A stretch of 64,000 nucleotides of DNA from Sarocladium kiliense (taxonomy: Eukaryota > Ascomycota > Sordariomycetes > Hypocreales > Sarocladiaceae): NCBI GenBank assembly GCA_030734395.1, contig JAUZTG010000029.1, positions 620,001 to 684,000 of the forward strand, read 5' to 3'. The notes beneath the pieces were generated by a model. It saw only the letters and a program-made list of their open reading frames with translations. It had not been told where the DNA came from and searched no databases. A program made the translations under genes and the position numbers. This document shows, one piece after another, positions 21,702 through 31,929 of the stretch (the stretch's first letter is position 1; the number at the start of each line of letters is the position of its first letter).

Positions 21702-23388
21702 GTTTGATAACGTGTGCAGTTAGCGGTGGAAGAGGGGGAGTAAATGTGAGATATAGTTTGTGTATGCGTTTCTTGTTAAGTTGTCGAGTGGCTTGCGTTT
21801 TTGGAGTGATGTGAGTTGAAGAGAAACAAGACCATGATAGAGGATAACCGTCGTCCTTAAGTACATTTGGGGCAAGGCACGACCAGGTCCGTTGTCAACA
21901 CACCGTCGAATCGAAGGTCAGTCTCGTAATGAACTGCGTGAAGGTCTCGTGAGCTTCAGCAAGATCTTTTGCAAGACATTCATGTTTGCTGTCGAAGCGA
22001 GCCCATGCACACGGATCTCGCCCTTCGGCGTTTCGGCAATTCCGAGGGATCTGTGTTGACTGGCTAACTTGAGTAAAGGCCCGATCAGGAAGTAGGGCTT
22101 TGAAGTTCAGCATTATCATTGGTAGCTCTGGTCAACTGTAAACAACAGGGCGGGTCGAGGATCTGATCACTTTTCCACGGATTACGGGGTATTCGGAGGC
22201 TGCATCATGACTTGGGCGTTACTAAAGGTCCCCGCTTAGCGCACAGCAGCGCCAAGGATCATCTTATGGCAGCGTTGACGTACGTTGAAGTTGAAGACGC
22301 TGTCAGAAGGCATGCCCTTTATGCCATTGGAGAACCTGAACTTGCAAAAAAGCAGCGTTCCTGGTGAGGCCCCAAGAGTCGAACTAACGCACTGCGCTCC
22401 TCAATAGTCTTGGGCGAGGCAGCGACCATGAGCCCGGACTTCTGCCTTCAGGTTCCTTGGAATGAGAAAGACAGTGAGTGACGATGCCTGGATTGCCATT
22501 AAACTGTGTGCCGGATATCCGTGTATCACGAGAAGGGTCCCTTGCTCGACTTGCTGACAGCACAGATAGGCATTCTCCATATTCTACGCATCAGGTTTGG
22601 CATAAATGCATTCGTCTTTCCCATGCGCCATGACCTCATCCCGAGAAATCGCTTAAGGGTCCAGGGGCCCGCAACTGCCGACAGGGGGGTTTCTCGCTCA
22701 TTCGAGTGGGAGGCGGCCGTCTTATTTCCGTTCGCCTACTCTACAGGGGACGGTCACTAACCATATACGCAGGGTCGCACCCTTCATGCCAATCTACCTA
22801 CGCATTCACTTTGCGTAGTCCGTGAGCGGCTGATAGGGCTGATACCAGGGTATGTATGGTATGGCGGCTGAGTCAGGAACACGCGAAGCCGCGAGCGGTG
22901 GCAGCGGGCTCTCCGACATTTCCCATCCCGAGCCGTATTCCCCCACAGCTCTAGAAATAGCGCAGCCGCACCCAATCAATCATCCCTCTACTGACGAAGC
23001 GTCAGTCCCTTGCGCGTACAGAGTAATCACGCACACGGATGTAAATGCCTGGGGACGACTGTTGCGGCAGACGCCGGGACAGAAGTGCTTTGAAATGCAG
23101 CAATGACATCATTGCCGACTTTTGTCCGTAGCCTCACTCGTGTGTATTGGGGAGAGAAGTGGCACAAATGCTTGCCGATTGTTGTCCTTAGCCTCGTGTG
23201 TGCCAGTGGGATAATTGGCATAAGTGCTTGGAACGACCGCCGCCACTGGCAACTTGACCTACAGATTGGCTAACCAAAGACATCCCAACTACAATCTCCT
23301 TGCCACTTTGCTCAGCCTTGTCGAATAGACTCTCATATCCGGTTCTCTTCCTCCTGTCGTAGTAAAGGCAGTCAAACCACCAGGCACC
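21702..23388. other. gene-free region upstream of the DHA1 transporter
   Basis: 1.7 kb between divergent genes. ORFs here are short and mutually overlapping. A 60-base imperfect tandem repeat lies at 23112..23227. No gene, tRNA or intact mobile element was found. Confidence 0.45.
23112..23227. repeat. imperfect tandem duplication, unit about 60 bases
   Basis: Unit 1 (23112..23171) begins TTGCCGACTTTTGTCCGTAG and ends GGCACAAATGC. Unit 2 (23172..23227) begins TTGCCGATTGTTGTCCTTAG and ends GGCATAAGTGC. The units abut directly and share most positions, with a few indels in the middle. The repeat ends about 160 bases upstream of the MFS start at 23389, so it could sit in that promoter. Confidence 0.7.
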
Positions 23389-25184
23389 ATGCTCAGTCCA
23401 TCAGACATTGAGGCACAGCTGGAGCCTGAGAAGCTCGACGACAGCAGTCTGGATGACAGCTCGAGCAGTGACTCTTCCTCATCACACCAAGACACCATTG
23501 GCGTTGTCTTAGACGGTCACCGACCTTGTCTGCAAGAGACCAAGTCGTATGCATCCAAATTCAGGGGCCACGGCACCTGCGAGGCAGAAGCATGCACAAC
23601 AACATGTCTTGCGCGCCAGCCTTCCCGTGTTGACATGATTGTCTCGCGCATCCGCTCACGTCCAACGGTCCCGCCGTTCCATCACCCACTCGCCGACAAA
23701 TCCACACCCGAAAGTGTCATTGTCGACTTTGATGGTCCTGATGACCCCTACCGCCCAATCAATTGGTCCACAAAGAAAAAGGTCTTGACCACGCTCATGT
23801 ATGGCCTCATCACAATGTCCGCCACTTGGGCCTCGTCTTCGTACGCCTCCGGCACGCAACTCGTAGCGCACGAGTTCCATGTGTCCACTCCTGTGGCTAC
23901 GCTGGGGACGAGCCTGTACCTCTTTGGCTTTGGCATCGGGCCTCTGCTCTGGGCGCCATTGAGCGAAGTGTACGGCCGGCGGTTGCCGGTTATGACCCCA
24001 ATGTTTATTGCTGTCTGCTTCTCGTTCGCCACGGCGACAGCTGAGAACATTCAGACCATCATGCTCACTCGGTTCTTTGGCGCGTTCTTTGCCTCGGCAC
24101 CCATGACAAATACGGGCGGCGTCTTAGGCGACTTGTACTCAGCGGAGTGGAGAGGTATTGCCCTGGCTGGGTATTCCATGGCCATTGTCTGCGGGCCAGC
24201 ACTAGGTATGAACTCATAGTAGACTATTCTTTTGCTGCTCAACAGATGCTGACGAGTCAACTTCCACCAGGCCCCGTGGTTTCCACCATCCTCGCACAAC
24301 AGCCCTCACTCGGCTGGCGATGGACCGAGTATCTCACGGGGATCATCCAAGCCGCCGTCCTGCTCATCGGCATCATCTTCATTGACGAGAGCTATCCTCC
24401 ACTCCTGCTCGCCGAAAAGGCCCAGAAGCTGCGCCATGAGACGGGCAACTGGGCCCTTCATGCCAGAATCGAGGAGTGGCAGATCTCCTTTAGCCAGCTT
24501 GCGCGCAAGTTTCTAGTACGGCCCATCTTCATCCTAGGCACCCCTATCTGCTTTTCCATGACGCTGTACGCGAGCTTCGTCTACGGCATTCTATATATGC
24601 AGCTAGGGGCTATACCCATTATCTTCCACGAAATTCGTGGTTGGCATCCCATTGTCGCGGCGCTGCCTTTCCTCTCTATTATAATCGGCGCCAGTATGGG
24701 GTGCGCTACCAACATCTACAACCAGTTCCGCTATAATAAGGCTTACCATGCTGCTGGTAAGAGAGCTGTTCCCGAGATGCGCCTCCCCCCAATGATTCTC
24801 GGCTCGTTCCTGTTCTGTGGCAGCCAATTCCTCGTCGGTTGGACCTCACAGCCAGCGACTACTTGGGTCGGCCCGTGCATCGGACTCGTTATGCTGGGCA
24901 TGGGTTTCGTCACCATCTTCCAGGCAGCACTCAACTACCTTGTCGATACCTTCCAGGCCTACGCCGCCTCGGCCATTGGTGCCAATACATTCTTGCGCTC
25001 CTGCGTGGCGGCCGCACTGCCCCTGGTCGTGGGGCCTCTGTATCACAATTTAGGTGTCGGGCCTGGTTCCAGTATCACGGGCGGGTTTGCGGGTCTCTTG
25101 ATTCCTGTGCCTATGGCCTTTTACCTCTACGGAGCCCGGCTGAGGGCAGCGTCGAAATGGTCGAACGGGTCTATTGTCGAGTAG
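23389..25184 (+). CDS. MFS multidrug transporter, DHA1 (drug:H+ antiporter) type
   Basis: Two exons, 23389..24205 and 24271..25184, giving 576 residues. The N-terminal 115 residues are hydrophilic, with a Ser/Asp run (DDSSLDDSSSSDSSSS) that looks like a phosphorylation-prone cytosolic tail. Then DDPYRPINWSTKKK leads into TM1. Motif A is present as LWAPLSEVYGRR and antiporter motif C as GPALGPVV, restored across the intron; both are characteristic of DHA1 (CaMDR1/FLR1-like) exporters. A 12-segment protein in the plasma membrane is expected, exporting drugs, toxins or metabolites against protons. No biosynthetic cluster lies beside it, so the cargo is unknown. The 65-base intron carries GTATGA, a GCTGAC branch and CCACCAG. 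Confidence 0.91.
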
Positions 25185-26248
25185 GATCAAGTGGCGTATT
25201 TCGCTGACTCCATAGTGAAAGCCTGACTTTAGCTGCTTCTTCTCATAATAACCCCTAAACATGTGACGGACGATCCCAATTCGCAAAGTAGTAGCTAAAA
25301 TGATTATCAAGGTGAGAAGGGAATGTAGACGGCAAAGGCGATGAAAATGACGGAAGCAGCTACATACGAATTTGGAGCGACGATAATAGAATGATAGAAG
25401 AGGTTGGGACGAGACTTTTGAGGGCAACGGCGAGGCAGATGATGGCACGTGCAGATGGTCTTGGGCCGGCAAAGGCGGCGGAGATGGTGGGAGCGGACCC
25501 GGAGACGCCCCAAACCCGCACGGCCCCACCCAGCCGGGATATCTTCATCGCCAGGCAAGGAGTCACGGCCCCGGGCACCGACGGCATCCTTGAATGAATC
25601 CGCGACTGACATGTCTACTATGTCGCCGCTACTGGCTGGTCTGATATGTGTTTGGTCCAACCTGTTCCACGCCAGCCCGCAGACAATGAATGGACGGGGA
25701 GCATGCCTGGTTTTCCGGACAAGGATATCGAGTTCGAGGCGGCACACAATGTGATGTGTGTATAGAGGTCAGCTGGGTGGCACAAGCTGGGAAGTATGAG
25801 TTGCGAAGGGGTGATCAATATGAGATGCCATGAGGTGTCGCCGGAAGGGCTCCCCTGCCTGGACAACTGGCGGGACAACCCGACGATCTATCTCGTTGCG
25901 AACTGTTCATGATAGGTTTCGGAAGGGCGGAAGAAATGAGAGGTCTCTAGATGTCATTGATTGTTCTAGTGAAGTGGAACGTGCTTTGCCGCAACGTCAA
26001 CTTTGTTGTGATCCTACGGTACTTCGGGTCCCTTTTAGAGCCCGACACAGCCTGTGCCACAGACAGCCTTGGCATAGTGGAACCCGGGGCGGCAGACAGG
26101 TCCGACACAGTGCTATGGCCAAGTCCTTCTGCAGTCGAGAGACGCTCACTGCAACAGCCTGAGGAAAACATTAGAGTCGACCCTTTGACCTTCTCATTTT
26201 CATTGTTTCTTCTCCATTTCTTCTCAAGATACCATCCCGCTTGACCTC
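25185..26248. other. intergenic region, no supported gene
   Basis: About 1.06 kb between two plus-strand genes. GC-rich overlapping ORFs on both strands (25300-25880) have no recognisable domain and no consistent splice model. The last 100 bases are CT-rich and probably the leader of the hydrolase gene. Confidence 0.4.
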
Positions 26249-27106
26249 ATGGCCTCCCCCTCACCCGCGCCGCTCGTGGAGCCCTCCAACGAGCTTCTGT
26301 CGTTCACCTCCCACAATGACGACAAGCCAACAACGATCATCCTTCTCCACGGAGGCTTTACATGTCGTCTAGAGTTCGAACTCGTTCTTCCTCACCTCTC
26401 GGACTTCCACGTACTTCTGCCCGACCTCCCTTTGCATTCAACCTCTCGCCACATCCAGCCCGGCACAACTGAGAACTCGGCACAGCATGTCGCACGACTG
26501 ATCCGATCGCATGCTCATGGCGGCAGAGCACATGTCGTTGGTGTATCTATGGGAGGCTATATCGGCCAGTGTCTGGCGTTAGATCAACCTCATATCGTGC
26601 TCTCGCTGTTTGTGACAGGTGCTGCTCCCCTGGTTGGGCGACGCTTGTTCCTAGGCCAATGGACGCGGTTCACCTACTACAGTGCGAAGCTCATGTTTGG
26701 TCTTCTCCCGGATTGGGTACTCAAGTATCAGACTGAGTCAAATGGCCTCAAGATCAGCGACGATTTAATGAAGGAGATGCGAGAGAACACAACCTGGGAC
26801 CTGATACAAGATATGTTCCCGTGGATCGTGTCCTTCACGTTGGATCACGTGCGCCAACTGAAGGTACGAACTCTATCTGTCGCCGGGGCACAAGGGGATG
26901 ACGTTGGTACGATAGAGAAGGTTGCCGACGTGTTGAGGAGCAGACGAACGGAAGGAGACGGGACATGGCCTGATGATGGATCTGGAGCCGTTGTCATCAG
27001 AAAGGCAACACATGGCTGGGACATGCAATTTCCAGAGCTTTTTGCGGAAGGAGTGTCGGCTTGGGTTAGGGGTGAGCAGCTCCCCGACGAGTTTGAGAGG
27101 CTTTAG
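26249..27106 (+). CDS. alpha/beta hydrolase (probable serine esterase/lipase-like)
   Basis: Intronless, 285 residues, no signal peptide, so probably cytosolic. The fold is clear: TIILLHGGF (oxyanion hole HGG at 34-36), VLLPDLPLHS, and the nucleophile elbow VVGVSMGG with Ser100. The catalytic His is probably H255 in KATHGWDMQFPEL, followed by the usual C-terminal helix. The acid is likely in the loop after TLSVAGAQGDD. Family members hydrolyse esters, amides or C-C bonds; the substrate is not predictable from sequence. The start has a good context and the CT-rich leader runs directly into it. No pathway neighbour is evident. Confidence 0.87.
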   Translation: MASPSPAPLVEPSNELLSFTSHNDDKPTTIILLHGGFTCRLEFELVLPHLSDFHVLLPDLPLHSTSRHIQPGTTENSAQHVARLIRSHAHGGRAHVVGVSMGGYIGQCLALDQPHIVLSLFVTGAAPLVGRRLFLGQWTRFTYYSAKLMFGLLPDWVLKYQTESNGLKISDDLMKEMRENTTWDLIQDMFPWIVSFTLDHVRQLKVRTLSVAGAQGDDVGTIEKVADVLRSRRTEGDGTWPDDGSGAVVIRKATHGWDMQFPELFAEGVSAWVRGEQLPDEFERL

Positions 27107-27583
27107 TTTTCGAACTGTCATGTTATCCTCTTCCTGGGAATCCTCCAACCAGCCGTGAGTATGCCTAGTCAAGGACTCAGGATCCCTTAGCCTCTTCAGT
27201 CATATCAAGACTCGAAACATCTTTATTACGAGCCAGACAGAGCATTATATAGTGCACTCGCCCCATACCTCGCTACCTGCGACAGAATAGGCTACATGGC
27301 TCACAACGAAAAGAGTGCCATATAAGCCGCGCGATTGAGGACCTCAAGGAGATCACTACTGTCTGCTGCTGGCTATGGCACTGATGAGTCCACTAGGAAC
27401 AAAATCTAGTGATGGGTTGCAACTTTAGATTTGCCTCTGAGTAATAACGCTATTCTTCCTTAACCCATCTCCGAGGAACGATTGTTGGCCATAGTTGAGA
27501 TCTCGTGAGAATGCTAAGTCTTGGACTCTCTGGTCCTCCTCACTACAATCCTTCTGCAAGGATTAGACCTACATAAACACATG
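27107..27583. other. convergent 3' intergenic region
   Basis: About 480 bases between the 3' ends of the hydrolase and the small secreted protein gene. No gene was seen; part may be the 3' end of the latter if its last intron (see that entry) is real. Confidence 0.4.
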
Positions 27584-28048
27584 TCAACAAGTCGATCTTT
27601 GGCCTTCTGAAGTGTGATTACTTACACGGCAGTAGAACGCGTCGGTGCACGAATGTCCATTCCTATCAACGAAAAGGAGCCGGTCATTAGCCCGACGGCA
27701 AGTGTAGCTATGGAATCCATTGTCTGCCCAGCCAACAACGGAGTTGAACGCAGCGTTGTAAGCATTGGCCCCAAGGAAGTACCGGAGTACAACCCCAGTA
27801 GGGAACCGGCAGGAAGACTCCGAACCTAGGATCAAGCGTCCTGGAACGCACTCATTGTCCTTGCCTGGGAACTCGTGACTTTTAGCATCATCTGCGTAGT
27901 AGAAGATATCATTGTAGGTTTCGCAGCGAGCAAAGTGAATTGTCTCGACGTCGCGTTTGTGGAGATTGCCCTCGCTGGGTATGTTGTCAGCAGGGTGGGC
28001 AAGGACAGTGCTTCCCAGCATCAGGGCGAGAGCCGTAAGAAGGTACAT
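27584..28048 (-). CDS. small secreted cysteine-containing protein
   Basis: ATG at 28048, 154 residues. A signal peptide (MYLLTALALMLGSTVLA) is followed by a pro-region ending LHKR at 29-32, a likely Kex2 cleavage site. Mature Cys residues are at 42, 67, 80, 117, 134, 140 and, if unspliced, 154. I do not recognise the family; length, signal, Kex2 site and paired cysteines resemble fungal secreted effectors or antimicrobial-like proteins, but that is inference only. The 3' end is uncertain: FYCR is followed at once by GTAAGT, so a terminal intron ending at a TATGTAG or TTGCAG acceptor is possible and would replace the last 13 residues. A frame extension upstream to 28201 lacks signal-like sequence and was not used. 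Confidence 0.68.
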   Translation of the reverse strand: MYLLTALALMLGSTVLAHPADNIPSEGNLHKRDVETIHFARCETYNDIFYYADDAKSHEFPGKDNECVPGRLILGSESSCRFPTGVVLRYFLGANAYNAAFNSVVGWADNGFHSYTCRRANDRLLFVDRNGHSCTDAFYCRVSNHTSEGQRSTC

Positions 28049-28670
28049 TGTCAACAAAGGTAAGTAAGGGACTGCAAGTTGTAGGGTTATTAGGAAAGGT
28101 ATAAAGGTTCTCGCTTTGACTGCAGAAAGTGTCTCTTGGCATTGAAACAGATGCGAGTATTTATAAGGGTTCCTCTGTGCCTCCACAGTCCGTATCATCA
28201 ATAAGGGTCGACAATCGAAATCCTAAAAGTCGGCATTCCAACAATCAAGGGACAGTCACGCTGTGCGCACCGTGATGACTTCATTCCTAAAAATCGCCGT
28301 TACCAACTAATCTCAAGCCTCAGTGTCCTCGCTAATAAGCACCGTGAGGCCACAATATCTTTGGTTCCGTTACCGTGATCCATGCAAACAACAGAAACTG
28401 TCTGTGTTGACGATGCACATTGTCCGCTTTTTGTTCCTAAGTGTTGCAGGAATCGGAACCTTTTGTACGCGTTATGTAGGTCAAATGTAATGTCAGCTTG
28501 AAGTTCCTAATTGTTGCCAGAGCGCCGATGTGCATGAGCTGGAAGAACGGCGACTGCGTGCCACGTTCTAGACAAAATAGTATGCATTATTCCAGTTGAT
28601 TGAGACATGCTAATATACATGCGTATTGCAAAATTTGTTGCACTTCTTCATCTTGTCACCCGCGGTATCA
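28049..28670. other. intergenic region upstream of the small secreted protein gene
   Basis: 622 bases with short direct echoes of a GTTCCTAA.TGTTGC motif (about 28432-28450 and 28503-28516). No gene was found. Confidence 0.4.
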
Positions 28671-30645
28671 CTACTCTGGTATCGCTCTTTGTACTTCCTC
28701 CAACGTCGACCGAGCCATCAGCGGTATGTCGGAGGCATCACGAAGGTCTAACCGTGCAAATCGTGCCGTGAACTCTTTCAAGACTCTGCTATCTCGACTC
28801 TCATCTGTAGTAGCAGGCTCCGGCCGGAAAACTAGACAAATTATCTCGCCGTCAGTGCTGAAATGCACCGCACATCGGGGCGCATCGCCAGTAGAGTAAG
28901 GTAACCACTCACAAGGATCCGGAATCCGGTCATTGTCGACCAGATCAAACAAGTTGCGATAAAGATACTGCCACCTTGCTTCGCGCTCCAGCCTCTCAGC
29001 TTCCTTGAAGATCCGGTCGAGGTCTTCCTTCCAAACGTATGCTCTGTCCTCAAGATGGTTGTGCGGGCACTCATTTGCTAACCTCTTCTTCTCTCGGTCT
29101 CCCTTGCCTTTGAAGCATGATTTCCACGGCCGCGGCGGGCATTCAGGCTTGCGGCATCTTGCCGTTTCTATCCGAAGATGCGCTCGCTCGAGATGTCCTC
29201 TGCCGTTTCGCACCACTTAGAAAGCAGAATAACATGTGTATCGAATTGACTAAAAGAACATACCTTATTCGACCCATGTCTTCGAAGCCCGAGTTCTTTC
29301 CTCCCTTACAGTTCAGCACGTGCTCACTCGAGGTTGACAGCCCTCGCTTGTCAAAAGGACAAGCGTAGTTTCTTCGGGCTACTTCTCCGCTTGTAGGCGA
29401 AGCACGTGTTTTCGTTTTGGCCGCAACAGGCCCTGGAACCGATGTTGATACGCTTGGTGAAGTACTAGGAGCGGTGGAGGGCATAGTCGACATCATGGAG
29501 CGCCGTGATGCTGAGCTTCGAGAATGTTGCGTCGTCGTCGACCGATGCGTTGCGCTTGCTCCTTCGTCACAGCGACTTCGGTACGATGGACCCGTTGCTT
29601 GTCCCGCTCTTGATGATTTCGGTGTCACAGCCTGGGATGGGCTCCTCGGATTCAAAGCGGACCCCGACAGCTCAAGAACGCCAGGCTTGTCATCGGTTGC
29701 TGAGGGGGTGGTGTACTGTTGGACCGGTGAGTTACGCTGTCGCTGGGACGCAGCCTTGCCCGGCTCCTGGCAGCTGGTCCCGGGCCTCTTCGCCTGGCGC
29801 TTGTGCTTCGGCGCAGATGAAGGAGGGGTAGAGTTCCTCTTTGGTCTGCTTCTGCCGCCGTCGCTGTTGGTTGTCGCATTATTAGGAGGTGTTGGGTGTG
29901 ACGAAACCGCCGCAACAAGCTTGTCCGCCACGGTTCCGATTTGCCCTGTTGCGTTGATGAAGGATTCCATCGGGTAGAGGCCTGCGTGCATCTGAGATGG
30001 CGCTGCTGGGATGATTACCGATGAGTCTGCACCCTCTATTGCAACGGGTGGTCCATAGTCAACGTCCAGTCCGGTAGACGGGCCGACTACCTCGGGATCA
30101 ATGAACGAAGCAATGTCTTCGAAGTCTTGTGCCGCATTTCGACTGGAATATGTGCCCTCGTTTGATGCAGGGACGCCACCAATTGCAAATCTGGAGAAGT
30201 TGGTTACACACGCCTGATACAGGATCCAGATTCAAGCCCTCATAACTCACCTGTTATGGTCAGTTTGCGTATTTTCGGGAACCTGATCCCATTCATTGGA
30301 CCATCGATCAGCATACCGCACGTCGTTCTCCACATCGGAGCGGTTTCCAAGTCTGTTGTGGTATGCCATGATTGCAGATGCCTTGTCGGCTGCGACGAGG
30401 CGCTTCGCAGATGCAGGTGCAGGAGATGACGGCGAGCCGAAGGGGACTGAACAGCTATTGGCGACTGAGCACCCGTGGTTTGCCCTGAGCCTGAAGGTGG
30501 AGGGCTGTGTGTTAGCCGGTGTTAGCAGGAGGCGTGAGACTTCGGAGGGATCTCGGATATCATCCCCAGCAAATTGTCCTTAAAGGAGAGAAGGCGTACT
30601 TACTAAAATGCTGCGTGTTCCCGTCGACCTTGGGCATAATGACAT
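28671..30645 (-). CDS. zinc-finger-like fungal protein of unknown function
   Basis: Minus-strand gene, best model four exons: 30645..30604, 30504..30251, 30190..29264, 29199..28671, giving 583 residues. The middle is Ser/Thr/Pro/Arg-rich and disordered. Near residue 400 is YACPFDKRG, a later Cys, then after an intron IRGHLERAHLR with CRKPECP downstream. This matches an atypical C2H2-like module (CPF..C..HL-x-R-x-H) common in uncharacterised ascomycete proteins. The splice acceptor at 29200 was chosen because it restores R-G-H-L-E-R-A-H in frame. The C-terminal 150 residues are helical and hydrophilic with W and E clusters. A nuclear role is plausible but unproved. The first exon is weak: another frame (around HVIMPKVDGN) could be the real 5' end with an unusually short intron. 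Confidence 0.62.
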
Positions 30646-31104
30646 GAAGCTGTACTGTTGGCGAAAGGGTGGAGAACACAGATGCGGGCTTCAGGTACGC
30701 AGTAACGTTGCCCAATAAGCATCGAGGCCCAACCTCCGAAGACACCAAGCTTAGGCTCGATATGGCATCAAAACTCTTAAATCACTTTGCCATGACTGGC
30801 CTATTCGTGTTTCTCGAAACTTCACCAGGAATAAAACAGGTAGGTTAGCTGTCAGCCCTCCCTATAGCTGTCTCGCAGATGGCCAAGCCCCCGAGAGAAC
30901 CTGAAGAGTGGCCTCTGCAGAGGTGTCAAGAAATTAATTAGGTGTCACCCTCTCCTCCATAAGAACATAATATTCTGATCCTTCAGTCTTTCATGGGTCG
31001 ACACCATCTGGCATGATTGAGGAGAGGAACTCTGTTGCATTCGATGAGGTAAAAGAAAGCGAAAGTTGCAATGATCCGCATAATGGCAATGATTATCCTG
31101 TGGT
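30646..31104. other. intergenic region
   Basis: About 460 bases. It may contain the true first exon of the zinc-finger-like gene: an open minus-strand frame runs from about 30760 to 30604. Otherwise nothing is seen. Confidence 0.35.
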
Positions 31105-31929
31105 TCAGATCAATATAACGACAGCGACCAGCACAGCCGTGATCAATGACCAAGACGCAGAAACTGGTATAATTACGGCGGCATCATCGTCGTCGCCGCC
31201 ACGATTGCCGTCACCCAACTCTTTTGCCCTCTCGCACGCACTCCTGTCACTCGAGCCGGTCACGTTCGCCATGGCGCATGCAGCAAGATGAGCAGGCATC
31301 TTTGCCCTGCACGGATCCGGCTTCACCTCCTTCGGCGTCTTACCGAAAATGGGACAATGCTCGCCCCAGTCGGCGTTGTCTTCAGCGTAGATCAAGGCTC
31401 CGAATTCCGGACACTTGTCGCTCGTGAGGTTCACATCCTCTCCTCTGCCATCCGCAACGACAGTGAAGTACAGCTCTCCCTGCGCCTGGTCGTTACCGAT
31501 CGTAACCGTGACATCGTCGCCATCCTGCTCGCATTCTGTCGCGCCCCAGGTCCATTCCAGCTTGTGAGGACCTAAAGTTGGAAGTTCCGCATCAAATGAT
31601 ACATTTTGAGTGAAATACCAGATGTTGTCCGTGGTATCGATCGGCGGATCACTGTCGTCCGCGATGTACGGAGTATTGCCCACGTTAACATAGGCCCGGC
31701 TCGGTTCAGAATCGTTGCCTAGCGCCGTAATGCTCCAGAACAAGCTGAAGCCGAAGGCAAAGGACGCCTCCGCATTCTGGATCGCAAAGACGAGGGGGAA
31801 GTTGTTGTCTACTTTGTAGGTTTCGTTGAGAGGAAACACAATGTCCACTTCGATCGTCGCAGGGAAGTCGAGTGCGATTGTGTGAGGCAGCACACTAAGC
31901 GCGAGGACGCTCAAGCCAACACCATACAT
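31105..31929 (-). CDS. DUF7136-like secreted protein with probable GPI anchor
   Basis: Intronless, 274 residues. The start is the ATG at 31929 (MYGVGLSVLALSVLPHTIA, a signal peptide); the frame is open further upstream only through a GTG. The body begins DFPATIEVDIVFPLNETYKV, then FPLVFAIQNAEASF and LEWTWGATEC, the pattern of the fungal DUF7136 family, which has a beta-rich extracellular domain of unknown function. Several N-x-S/T sites and paired Cys are present. The C-terminus is a Gly/Asp/Ser-rich spacer followed by a hydrophobic tail ending AVLVAVVILI, as expected for a GPI-anchor signal, so it is probably displayed on the cell wall or membrane. Family assignment rests on remembered patterns and is moderately sure. 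Confidence 0.78.
   Translation of the reverse strand: MYGVGLSVLALSVLPHTIALDFPATIEVDIVFPLNETYKVDNNFPLVFAIQNAEASFAFGFSLFWSITALGNDSEPSRAYVNVGNTPYIADDSDPPIDTTDNIWYFTQNVSFDAELPTLGPHKLEWTWGATECEQDGDDVTVTIGNDQAQGELYFTVVADGRGEDVNLTSDKCPEFGALIYAEDNADWGEHCPIFGKTPKEVKPDPCRAKMPAHLAACAMANVTGSSDRSACERAKELGDGNRGGDDDDAAVIIPVSASWSLITAVLVAVVILI

Noticed and set aside
22340..22440. tRNA-like stretch on the minus strand (GTTCGACTC box and a T6 run)
   Set aside because: The T-arm does not pair and no matching D-arm or acceptor stem could be built, so it is not a tRNA.
25300..25880. Overlapping GC-rich ORFs on both strands
   Set aside because: All frames are open because of composition; no splice model or domain supports any of them.
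29417..29977. 186-codon plus-strand ORF
   Set aside because: Antisense to the Ser/Pro-rich exon of the zinc-finger-like gene; biased composition keeps the frame open.
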